Below are positions 1-6,581 of a DNA stretch of 13,596 nucleotides, in pieces. Under the pieces are notes generated by a model. It was not told the DNA's origin and searched no databases. It saw only the letters and a list, made by a program, of their open reading frames with translations. Position numbers and translations under genes: made by a program. Position 1 is the first letter of the stretch; each line of letters opens with the position of its first letter. This DNA is from Gemmatimonadaceae bacterium (GTDB taxonomy: Bacteria > Gemmatimonadota > Gemmatimonadetes > Gemmatimonadales > Gemmatimonadaceae). The stretch spans positions 1 to 13,596 of the forward strand of contig JACDHQ010000009.1 of assembly GCA_013820975.1 (NCBI GenBank), read 5' to 3'.

Positions 1-1
1 G

Positions 2-160
2 ATCGAGGCCGGGCACCCGATGCCGTGGTATCGGTGGGTGGGGGAGGACGGCGTGGTGATGGGGCTCGACCGGTTCGGGGCGAGTGCGCCGTATGAGCGG
101 GTGTTTGAAGAGCTGGGGTTGACGGTGGAGGAGTTGGTGGAGGCGGCGGAGGCGCCGTAG
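2..160 (+). CDS. tkt: Transketolase, C-terminal end (5' truncated by window edge)
   Basis: Only the last 52 codons and the TAG stop lie inside the window. The readable tail contains the transketolase C-terminal signature: a W-Y-R-W-V-G turn, then G-L-D-R-F-G-A-S-A-P-Y, then a helix ending in the E-L-G-L-T-V-E-E-L-V motif. In the family this is the end of the C-terminal domain of the thiamine-diphosphate enzyme that moves two-carbon ketol units in the pentose phosphate or Calvin pathway in the cytoplasm. Codon use is unlike the rest of the window: 39 of 52 codons end in G, whereas the polysaccharide-region genes prefer C. The gene points away from the locus and is probably a housekeeping neighbour. 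Dihydroxyacetone synthase-like relatives share this tail and cannot be excluded. Confidence 0.88.
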   Translation: MEAGHPMPWYRWVGEDGVVMGLDRFGASAPYERVFEELGLTVEELVEAAEAP

Positions 161-407
161 CGTATCCACTCAAATTCTCCCGGCGTGACCTGGGCGGAGG
201 CGAAACAGTTAAATGGTGTGTGGTCCCGTGCCGCATTCCTCCCAACCCCGGCGATGCCGTCGGGGTGACGAGGCCGACACCGTCAATTCCAGCCGTCGAC
301 AAGCGTACTTTCCGACCGGCCCTTCCCGCTCTGCTGACGCCGGTGGGGTGAGGGTCGCAAGGCGTTGGCGAGCCCGCGGCCCTTCACTTTGGTCACCCCC
401 CTGCAAA
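161..407. other. Intergenic spacer between convergent genes
   Basis: This 247-nt spacer separates the transketolase stop from the stop of the minus-strand lipoprotein gene. Short frames cross it on both strands, but none has a ribosome-binding site or recognisable protein. The only structure I can point to is a GC-rich hairpin at its right edge (396-417). Confidence 0.5.
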
Positions 408-417
408 TCAGCGGGGG
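396..417 (-). terminator. Possible terminator-like hairpin overlapping the lipoprotein stop
   Basis: On the plus strand, six C's followed by TG (396-403) face CAG, one bulged C and five G's (409-417) across a 5-nt loop. This gives about eight pairs, mostly G:C. It overlaps the TGA of the lipoprotein gene (408-410). There is no T-run on either side, so it is not a canonical intrinsic terminator. It may act as an mRNA 3'-end stabiliser or be chance in GC-rich DNA. Confidence 0.28.
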
Positions 418-1796
418 ATGAGCCGCACCGGGACGGGCCCGTTCGTAGCTGGCCCTGTCGCCATCGCGTAAATGGTCCCCGAGTTGGTAAGCGCGACGAC
501 CTTGGAGATGCGCCACTCGGCCGACACGACTACCCGCAGCGCCTTGCCGTCACCAGAAACGAAAAACGCGGGGCCAGCTGCGCCGACCACCCAGTCGTGG
601 TCATTGATGTCGGCGACGGAGGGGTGAAGCTGCCACGCTGCGATCAGCGGAATGTCGTACGCCGCTCCTGACCGTACGAAGACCCCCTGCACCCCGTAGC
701 TGTACGGAAACGAGTAGCCCGACGCGTACAGCAGCGTACCGTTCTCGTTGAGCGCGATCGCGCGATTCATGGTAACTGGCGGTCCCGCCGAGCTCGAGCT
801 CAGGTTCGGTTGCGAGGGATCCCATGTCGCGAGCTGCATCCCGCCGTCACTCGCGCTGCTGTACCCGACCACCCTGCTCTTCGAGTCGAGCAGCCCCGGC
901 GATATGGGCACGGAGACGACATCCGTATCCGTAAAGATCCGGGCAGGGGTCAGGGTCAGCACATCGCCGCGACCGTTGACGTCGATGGCCCAGGTGTGAG
1001 GCAGGTCGTTGGTGTCCCCCAGGGTTTCCATCCTGCGGCCCATCCAGCGAACAGGCACGATTGCGAACCTGAGGCTTCCGCTCGGTCCGATCACGCGCCC
1101 GCTCCATGATCCGACGACCACTCCCTCCCCATTGACCTTCGTTGGCCGGAAGCTACCTGTGTCTGGCATCGGGAGTACGCTGACACCGGTTGCCGACCAG
1201 AGGAGGGCGCGGGTGGCCTCGGGACTTCCGGCTACGCCCACCGCATGGATCTCGTTCGCAGTCACGACTTCAGCGCCGGCCAATCCCGCCGGCAGTGCAA
1301 GCGGCACCACGTCATACACGGCCTCGGGCTTCACCACCGCGATGGTGTCACGGTCGTTCGTGTTTCGTCCATTGGCATCGCGCGCGCTTGCAGTCACCTC
1401 CCAGGGCCCACTCGGCAAGCCGATGAAGTGTGCGTGCCACGCGATCGAGGAGTCGTTGAGCTGCGTCACGGTGAAGGCACCGGCAGCGCCCTGTGTCTGG
1501 ACGACGCGAGGCTCCTGGCCCTCCTGATGCAGCCGGACCTCGAGGTACCAGGGGACACGCCCGCCGGGCGGTCCAGGCATGTGCCCCGTGAGCGTTCCAG
1601 CGACCGTCGCCACGAACGGATTGTCCCCGTTCATCTGCCCGGTGACCACCACGCGCACGAGCGCGACGGGTTCGGGCTCGGGCTCGGGCTCGGGCTCCGT
1701 CTTCCCCTGCTCGGTCGGTGAGTTGCACGCAGACGCAAGCGTCCCGAGGGCGACCACCGTCATTGCTCGGATCAGCTTGGAACTTGCCGAAGACAT
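408..1796 (-). CDS. Secreted lipoprotein with (EP)5 linker and HAF-like repeats
   Basis: Predicted lipoprotein of 462 residues; function unknown. The ATG at 1796 is chosen over the upstream in-frame start at 1838 because a GGAGGG box lies 4 nt before it and a lipoprotein signal begins directly there: K7 and R10, a hydrophobic core 11-23, and Cys24 in an L-A-S-A-C context. The residue after Cys24 is Asn, not Asp, so sorting to the outer membrane is likely (inference). Residues 34-43 are five Glu-Pro repeats, a stiff linker. Residues 46-160 look like a beta-sandwich (Ig-like) domain. From about 170 to the end, a motif of the form N-x-x-G-x-V-V-G recurs (near 221-230, 270-280, 303-313, 348-359, 396-407) with aromatic and Trp positions, as in HAF or propeller-like extracellular repeats. 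No catalytic motif is visible. It may be a surface-binding protein. Confidence 0.75.
   Translation of the reverse strand: MSSASSKLIRAMTVVALGTLASACNSPTEQGKTEPEPEPEPEPVALVRVVVTGQMNGDNPFVATVAGTLTGHMPGPPGGRVPWYLEVRLHQEGQEPRVVQTQGAAGAFTVTQLNDSSIAWHAHFIGLPSGPWEVTASARDANGRNTNDRDTIAVVKPEAVYDVVPLALPAGLAGAEVVTANEIHAVGVAGSPEATRALLWSATGVSVLPMPDTGSFRPTKVNGEGVVVGSWSGRVIGPSGSLRFAIVPVRWMGRRMETLGDTNDLPHTWAIDVNGRGDVLTLTPARIFTDTDVVSVPISPGLLDSKSRVVGYSSASDGGMQLATWDPSQPNLSSSSAGPPVTMNRAIALNENGTLLYASGYSFPYSYGVQGVFVRSGAAYDIPLIAAWQLHPSVADINDHDWVVGAAGPAFFVSGDGKALRVVVSAEWRISKVVALTNSGTIYAMATGPATNGPVPVRLIPR
1668..1697. repeat. Hexanucleotide tandem repeat encoding (EP)5
   Basis: Five head-to-tail hexamers on the plus strand: one variant GGGTTC (1668-1673) followed by four perfect GGGCTC units (1674-1697). 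Read on the minus strand they encode alternating Glu and Pro in the linker just after the lipidation cysteine. Because the unit is six bases long, gain or loss of copies keeps the frame and only changes linker length. Confidence 0.85.
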
Positions 1797-1800
1797 GCCA

Positions 1801-1806
1801 CCCTCC
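1801..1806 (-). promoter_or_regulatory. Ribosome binding site that fixes the lipoprotein start
   Basis: The minus strand reads GGAGGG, then TGGC, then ATG (1796-1794). It is one of the few strong Shine-Dalgarno sites in the window. It favours the ATG at 1796 over the in-frame upstream ATG at 1838, which would place 14 extra residues before the lipoprotein signal. Confidence 0.7.
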
Positions 1807-1925
1807 AATTCCCTGAAGTCTACCTCAGCCAGGTGCATCGACTTCCTACGGTAACCTCGCGCTTGCCGGTCGGCTGGACGCCGCCCGTGGCTGCATCGGA
1901 TAACGGCCGGACCGGTCGCTGCCCG

Positions 1926-2878
1926 TCACGCCCTGCGCAGGTAGAAGCAGGCCTGGTCGCCCTCACCGCGCCGATTGAGCGCCTGGGCTCGCCGTTCGAA
2001 ACCCCCCATCTCCGAGCGCGAAAAGAGGCGTCGAGCCTCCCCCAACGGGACGTCGCGCCGATACGCTTCGCTTCCCCAGAACTGCAGCGCGGTCGAGTCG
2101 TGGATGACGTGATCGAGCTTCAGCCCTGCCGCAGCCGCCAGCCGGCTCATGCTGTCAGTTGTGTGGACGAAGTAATGCCTCGGCGCGTCCAGCTGTACCC
2201 AGTGCACTCCGTAATGCTTGAATGCGTACGACGACGCGACGGGAATGCGGACGATGCACCAGCCCCCGGGTGCCATGAGCTCGCGCGCGCGCCGAAGCGT
2301 CTGGAGCTGGTCGGGCACGTGCTCCAGTGAATGGTGAAACATGACGAGGTCGTACTCGCCCGCGATCTCGTGAATCGAGGTGCGATCGACCCGGACCCCG
2401 GGCGGTACTGAATGGGCGCGTCGATGAACGGATCGACCCCGAGCACCGACCGGAATCCTGATTCTCCGAGATCCCTCACGAGGTGCCCGATCCCAGACCC
2501 CACATCCAGAATGCGCGAACGGGTGTGGGTGCCGGTGAGCCGGAACCACTGGACCGTGTGCAGTGGAAACTTCGGGAGCATGCCGGCGAGCGCGCGCGCG
2601 AGACCCAGCGGGTTACGGTAGGCGAGCGTGTTTCGTGCGCGCCTGGCGATCGTGAACATCCGGCTGCGTCCGGTGACCGGCTGCAGGGAGTAGTACTCGC
2701 CGGGGTAGTATCGGCCGGGATCGGCGGGGGGTGACTGGAGCTGCACGCAGCCGCATGCCGCGCACTCGCTGTACTCGCTGTACTCGAACATGTCCCGTGT
2801 CCCGAACATCATTTCACGGACGACGAGGGGCCTCGCCGCGCTGGCTCCGCAGATCTGGCAGGCGTTCTGGATGTTCAC
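1926..2878 (-). pseudogene. Class I SAM methyltransferase with N-terminal zinc-ribbon motif, frameshifted
   Basis: Two overlapping frames together make one protein of about 317 residues. The first frame starts at a GTG (2878), with an in-frame TGA eight codons upstream and no clear Shine-Dalgarno. It carries C8-x2-C11 and C39-x2-C42, a zinc-ribbon pattern common in methyltransferases of polysaccharide and natural-product clusters. It also has SAM motif I, I-L-D-V-G-S-G-I-G-H (123-132), and the acidic G-V-D (147-149). After codon 160 this frame becomes nonsense and runs to a stop at 2147. The second frame continues the fold with L-V-M-F-H-H-S-L-E-H-V-P-D and A-P-G-G, ending at 1926. One missing base near 2396-2402 explains the break. 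It could be a sequencing indel, a real pseudogene, or -1 frameshifting, because the site is C_CCG_GGG. The substrate is unknown; modification of a sugar or lipid in the neighbouring polysaccharide pathway is plausible. Confidence 0.75.
2764..2787. repeat. Nine-base tandem repeat in the methyltransferase zinc-ribbon region
   Basis: ACTCGCTGT occurs twice in direct succession (2764-2772, 2773-2781), followed by a partial third copy (2782-2787). On the minus strand it encodes a repeated E-Y-S just before the second Cys pair of the methyltransferase. The unit is a multiple of three, so it is frame-neutral and consistent with replication slippage. Confidence 0.7.
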
Positions 2879-2960
2879 GGGGCAGTTGGAGGTGGGTCAG
2901 CCAGGCACCTGGGGCTCGCCCGGTATGCCGCCGGTGGTCCGGAAGCATCGTGCGATCGTC

Positions 2961-2989
2961 TTTGGAATGGACTCGTGCTCGTATATTGT
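2961..2989 (+). promoter_or_regulatory. Possible promoter for the plus-strand methyltransferase
   Basis: TTTGGA (2961-2966) and TATTGT (2984-2989) are separated by 17 nt. They sit in the only notably AT-rich patch of the 185-nt divergent spacer, about 75 nt before the ATG at 3064. The match to a sigma70-type consensus is partial, and promoter rules for this phylum are not well fixed. The same patch reads TACAAT on the minus strand, so it could also serve the divergent methyltransferase. Confidence 0.25.
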
Positions 2990-3063
2990 AGTGCGCCGCC
3001 CGCTGGGAGCGCCACGATGCTGCTCGGCGTCCCCTTGGCGTCACTCGATTCCTTGCCTGTCCA

Positions 3064-3900
3064 ATGCCACCGTTTCACTCTCGCTCGTCCATTCGCCTGC
3101 GCGTCGCACTCGGCTCCATGCGGCGCGCAGTGCGGCTCGTGGCGCGGCATGCCCGCGTTGCCATGCGGACGCTGGGCGAGGCGATCTTCGGCGTGGCTTC
3201 CCCAGCGGGTCGCGACCGGGTGAAGCGAATTGCCGGCGTGCTCGGGATGACCGAGGGCGTAGTCCCGACGCTGCCCACGGTCGGCCCCGATGAGCTCACG
3301 AGCGACGGCACCCCCATCTCCCTCTTCGGCCTCGAGCCGCGCGACGGCAATGTCTCCCTGCTCGAGGTCACCGTGCTCTCCCGCCTCGTGCGCGAGCACG
3401 CGCCCATGGCGATCTTCGAGATCGGCACCTTCGACGGCCGCACGACGCTGAACCTCGCAGCCAACGCCCCGGACGACGCCGTGGTGTACACGCTCGACCT
3501 GCCGGCGAACAAGCCGACGGCCTACGCACTCGCTCCCGCCGACTACCACTTCGTCAACAAGCCCGCGTCGGGCGCACGGCTGGCCGGAACGCCGTACGCC
3601 GCGCGGGTCACGCAGCTCTACGGCGACTCCGCCACGTTCGACTTCTCGCCGTATCGCGCGGAATTCGTGTTCGTGGACGGCTCGCACGCGTACGAGTACG
3701 TGATGAGCGACTCGATGCGCGCGCTCGAGCTGGTCGGTTCGGGTCCCGGGGTGATCGTCTGGCACGACTATGCCGGCTGGGATGGCGTCACCAGGGCGTT
3801 GCACGAGCTCGCGGCGACCGATCCGCGATTTGCGTCGCTCCGGTGGATCCGGGGGACGTCGCTCGTGCTCCTGGTGGTCGGGCGCGGCACCCGGGTGTAG
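3064..3900 (+). CDS. Class I SAM-dependent methyltransferase (Methyltransf_24-like)
   Basis: Cytoplasmic methyltransferase of up to 278 residues with a Rossmann core. Motif I is I-F-E-I-G-T-F-D-G-R-T-T (117-128). The acidic end of strand 2 is T-L-D-L-P (143-147), followed by Y-G-D-S-A-T-F-D-F (186-194), V-D-G-S-H-A-Y-E-Y-V (203-212) and V-W-H-D-Y-A-G-W (232-239). The V-D-G-S-H and H-D-Y motifs are typical of the CmcI/Methyltransf_24 group, often found in natural-product and surface-glycan clusters. ATG 3064 is the first start after an in-frame stop at 2989. No Shine-Dalgarno precedes it, and the Arg-rich first 50 residues look poorly conserved, so the ATG at 3118 is a real alternative. The gene is transcribed toward the polysaccharide operon, and its TAG directly abuts that operon's last stop. 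Substrate unknown; sugar O-methylation is a guess from context. Confidence 0.82.
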   Translation: MPPFHSRSSIRLRVALGSMRRAVRLVARHARVAMRTLGEAIFGVASPAGRDRVKRIAGVLGMTEGVVPTLPTVGPDELTSDGTPISLFGLEPRDGNVSLLEVTVLSRLVREHAPMAIFEIGTFDGRTTLNLAANAPDDAVVYTLDLPANKPTAYALAPADYHFVNKPASGARLAGTPYAARVTQLYGDSATFDFSPYRAEFVFVDGSHAYEYVMSDSMRALELVGSGPGVIVWHDYAGWDGVTRALHELAATDPRFASLRWIRGTSLVLLVVGRGTRV

Positions 3901-5013
3901 TCAGCGACGGGCGAGCGCGCCGGCCATCGCTCCATCGAGCACCGCAAGCGTTCGCTCGGCACTCCGTTCCCAGGTGTACGCGGCCACATGCGCACGGCCG
4001 CGCGTCCGGAGGTCTTCCTGCAGCGATTCGTCGCGCAGGAGGCGGATGAGCTGACGCCCGACGTCGGCAACATCCAGCGGATCGCAGTAGAGCGATGCAT
4101 CGCCGCAGACCTCGGGCAGTGATCCAGCCCGCGATACCAGGGTCGGGCACCCCGCGGCCATTGCTTCGAGCGGCGGGAGGCCAAACCCTTCGTAGAGCGA
4201 TGGCAGCACGAGGGCGTCGGCCCACGCGACGTACTGCCTCAGCAGGTCCGCGGGTAACTCACCGGTGAACACGATCCTGTCCCCGAGCGTCGCGGCGCGC
4301 TCCTGCACCTGCGTGTCTGTCGTCCGCATTCCCTCCCGCCGCCCGACGATGACGAGGTCATGCGGCACGTCCGCCGCGATGTCCGCGAACGCGCGCACCA
4401 GCGCACCGAGGTTCTTGTGCGGCTTCACGTTGCCGACGTAGACGACGTACGGGCGCGGGTGTGGCCGCTCACCCGACCGCCCGGTGTGCCACTCCGCCCC
4501 CACTCCGAGCGGGACGACGACCGGCTCCGCGCGAACCCGCGGCACGTGGCGGCGCAGTTCCCTGCGGGTGAAGTCGGAATCGCAGATGATGGCGTTGGCG
4601 CGTCGGCCCACCGCCGTGAACATGACCCGCGCGTACCCGCGCTTCAGTGGGCCGCGCACGACATCGCGCAGCGCAAGGTGCGCGACGTCGTGTACCGTCA
4701 CTACCAGCGGGCCGCGGTACAGCAGCGGGATGTTCCAGTGCGGCGACCAGACGAGGTCCGCGTCGAGGTGCAGCCGCAGGGCGGCCTGTTCGCGGAGCGA
4801 GTAGATCGGTGCCGTGCAGTCCCGCAGCTCCACATTCCGCAGGTCGGCCCAGCCAAGCGTGCGCAGCGCGGCGGCGTGGCCCACGAGCGTGAATCGCCAG
4901 TCCGCGCGAGCGACCGCGATGCGAGGCACGAGGTTCCGGATGTACGTCCCGATGCCCGAGTCGTTCGCCATGCGAACGTCGATCGCGACACGGGGCGAGG
5001 GGGACGTGGTCAG
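3901..5013 (-). CDS. Glycosyltransferase family 4 (GT-B fold), probable CTG start
   Basis: Retaining GT-B glycosyltransferase of 370 residues that would transfer a sugar from a nucleotide donor to the growing lipid-linked glycan at the inner face of the membrane. The N-terminal acceptor domain begins V-A-I-D-V-R-M with a following G-I-G-T-Y-I-R-N-L (20-28). The C-terminal donor domain has Y-V-G-N-V-K-P-H-K-N-L (192-202) and the GT4 E-x7-E motif, E275 and E283 in E-G-F-G-L-P-P-L-E. No ATG, GTG or TTG lies where the first strand needs to start. ATG 4971 would delete that strand, and the frame upstream of 5013 is a shadow of the preceding gene. CTG at 5013 overlaps the upstream TGA as CTGA and follows GGAAGGGG, matching the ATGA and GTGA junctions elsewhere in this operon. 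Last gene of the operon. Donor sugar is not predictable; mannosyl or rhamnosyl transfer is common in the family. Confidence 0.88.
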   Translation of the reverse strand: MTTSPSPRVAIDVRMANDSGIGTYIRNLVPRIAVARADWRFTLVGHAAALRTLGWADLRNVELRDCTAPIYSLREQAALRLHLDADLVWSPHWNIPLLYRGPLVVTVHDVAHLALRDVVRGPLKRGYARVMFTAVGRRANAIICDSDFTRRELRRHVPRVRAEPVVVPLGVGAEWHTGRSGERPHPRPYVVYVGNVKPHKNLGALVRAFADIAADVPHDLVIVGRREGMRTTDTQVQERAATLGDRIVFTGELPADLLRQYVAWADALVLPSLYEGFGLPPLEAMAAGCPTLVSRAGSLPEVCGDASLYCDPLDVADVGRQLIRLLRDESLQEDLRTRGRAHVAAYTWERSAERTLAVLDGAMAGALARR

Positions 5014-6545
5014 TGCGCCCCTTCCATCCGCAGCACGACGGGCAGCGTCCTGGCGATGATCCGGAAGTCCTTCCCGAGGCTCCAGTTGCGCATGTACGCA
5101 TCCTCCAGCCGCACCACTTCCTCGAAGTCGGTCACCTTGTTGCGGCCGTTCACCTGCCATGGGCCGGTGATGCCCGGCTTCATGACGAACCGCCGGTAAT
5201 GGTGCTCGTCATAGAGCTCGACTTCACAGGGCATCGGCGGCCGCGGGCCCACGAGCGACATGTCGCCGCGCAGCACGTTCCAGAACTGGGGCAGCTCGTC
5301 GAGGCTCGTGCGGCGCAGAAACCGCCCGATCGGCGTCACGCGCGGGTCGTTGGGGATCTTGAACAGCCGCCCGTCCGTGTACACGCTCTGCTCGCGCAGC
5401 GTCTTCCGGCGCTCCTCCGCGTCGGCGACCATCGTGCGGAACTTGTACATCGTGAAGCGCCGCCCTCCCATGCCCACCCGTTCCTGCCGGAACAGGATCG
5501 GCCCGCGAGACCCCAGCCGCGCGCCGAGCGCGATCGCCGCGAGCACGGGCAAGAGGATCAGCAGGGCCGCCGCCGCGACGCTCGTGTCGATGAACTGCTT
5601 CACCGCCAACTGATGGCCGCGGGAGGCCGGCCGCGTCAGTTGCAGCATCGGGACGCCGCGGCGCCAGTACAGGCTCGGGGAGTATTCGCCGCTCACGCAC
5701 TCGTCGGGAATGCGATAGACGCGGCAGCACGCCGCGTCCGCGACCTCGAGCACATAGTTGGCGAGCGCCTCATCCGCATGGCCCAGCAGCACGATCGTGT
5801 CCACGCGCTCGGCCGCGACGAGCCGCACGAGCTTCCCGCCGCCGCCCGCGAGCGGGCGGCGCGCCAGGTCGATGCTGCCGACGATGATCGACTCGGCGGT
5901 GTCGGCGAGCGCGGGATTCGACATCGCTCGGCGCGCATGCTCCGGTGTGCCGATGAGCAGCGTGCGCGCCGCGTTGGCGCCGACGGGCCGAAGCCGGCGC
6001 ACGACGGCATCGAGGCCGAAGCGCGTGAGGATCAGCGCCGCGCCCAGGACGATCGACGCGATGGCAAAGCCGGCGAAGGTCCAGCCGCTGGGGTCGGTCC
6101 ATACGCGGGCCCACCATACGAGCCCCAGCCCGAGCGACGCTCCGGCGCAGATCGCGTACGGATCGCGGCGGCGGTCACCGGCGCGGTACGTCCCGAAGAC
6201 GAACAGCCCGAGCAGCACCGCCGACAGGGTCGGCGCGAGGTGGATGTCATGGACCGGCAGCAGCCGGTTGACGATGGCTGCGGCCAACGGACCGAAGACT
6301 TCGGCCTCGCGCACCTGGCGCAGCAGGGCGCGAAAGCCGAGGAGCACCCCGATGTCGGCGGCGACGAGCACGGCGATGCGCCGGATCTCCCGCTGCGCAT
6401 GCGCCCGGACGGTCTGGCGTGCCTGGCGATGCAGCTGCAGGGGAAAGGGCTCACCGGCGTTCGGGACGGACGCGCGCGCGGCGATCACGAGGTCCTCCCG
6501 GGACCGATCGTGCCCTGCCACGCTTTCGACGTTGAAATGACGCAC
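5010..6545 (-). CDS. Polyprenyl-phosphate sugar-1-phosphate transferase (exopolysaccharide initiating enzyme)
   Basis: Initiating enzyme of lipid-linked polysaccharide synthesis: it moves a sugar-1-phosphate from a UDP-sugar to undecaprenyl phosphate at the inner membrane. It has 511 residues, the usual size for the WbaP/WcaJ type. Hydrophobic N-terminal segments lie near 55-72, 107-120, 131-148 and 157-175. A Rossmann (CoA-binding-like) domain spans about 190-290, and a re-entrant or membrane helix 318-340. The catalytic part shows G-P-I-L-F-R-Q-E-R-V-G (348-358), K-F-R-T-M (368-372), the Asp-Glu dyad D416-E417 in S-L-D-E-L-P-Q, G-D-M-S-L-V-G-P-R-P (427-436) and K-P-G-I-T-G-P-W-Q-V-N-G-R (456-468). 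All key residues are present. The start codon is GTG with only a weak AGGCGG 9 nt before it; later GTG starts are possible. It follows the GT9 gene by 36 nt. Sugar specificity (glucose, galactose or GalNAc-type) cannot be told. Confidence 0.95.
   Translation of the reverse strand: MRHFNVESVAGHDRSREDLVIAARASVPNAGEPFPLQLHRQARQTVRAHAQREIRRIAVLVAADIGVLLGFRALLRQVREAEVFGPLAAAIVNRLLPVHDIHLAPTLSAVLLGLFVFGTYRAGDRRRDPYAICAGASLGLGLVWWARVWTDPSGWTFAGFAIASIVLGAALILTRFGLDAVVRRLRPVGANAARTLLIGTPEHARRAMSNPALADTAESIIVGSIDLARRPLAGGGGKLVRLVAAERVDTIVLLGHADEALANYVLEVADAACCRVYRIPDECVSGEYSPSLYWRRGVPMLQLTRPASRGHQLAVKQFIDTSVAAAALLILLPVLAAIALGARLGSRGPILFRQERVGMGGRRFTMYKFRTMVADAEERRKTLREQSVYTDGRLFKIPNDPRVTPIGRFLRRTSLDELPQFWNVLRGDMSLVGPRPPMPCEVELYDEHHYRRFVMKPGITGPWQVNGRNKVTDFEEVVRLEDAYMRNWSLGKDFRIIARTLPVVLRMEGAH
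5018..5025 (-). promoter_or_regulatory. Ribosome binding site supporting the GT4 CTG start
   Basis: GGAAGGGG on the minus strand lies 4 nt before the CTG at 5013-5011 (GGAAGG is 6 nt away). It sits inside the final codons of the sugar-phosphate transferase gene. It supports initiation at the non-canonical codon, helped by coupling to termination at the overlapping TGA. Confidence 0.5.
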
Positions 6546-6581
6546 GTTCGCTGGCCGCCTGGTCGTGATCTGTGAGAGCGC

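Noticed and set aside
165..210. Possible terminator after transketolase (CTCC...GGAG pairing)
   Set aside because: Only four outer pairs with a poorly paired interior and no T-run; not distinguishable from chance.
213..671. Plus-strand frame of 152 codons in the left spacer
   Set aside because: It extends far into the opposite strand of the lipoprotein gene, has no Shine-Dalgarno, and is Arg/Pro-rich without recognisable features.
2875..3804. Minus-strand frame of about 309 codons opposite the plus-strand methyltransferase
   Set aside because: The plus frame carries SAM-binding motifs; the minus frame is low-complexity Arg/His/Glu/Val sequence with no ribosome-binding site.
5013..6575. Plus-strand open frame of about 520 codons opposite the sugar-phosphate transferase
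   Set aside because: It is the antisense shadow of a clearly recognisable enzyme. Its product is rich in Arg, His, Pro and Asp with no domain pattern, as expected from the complement of GC-rich coding DNA.
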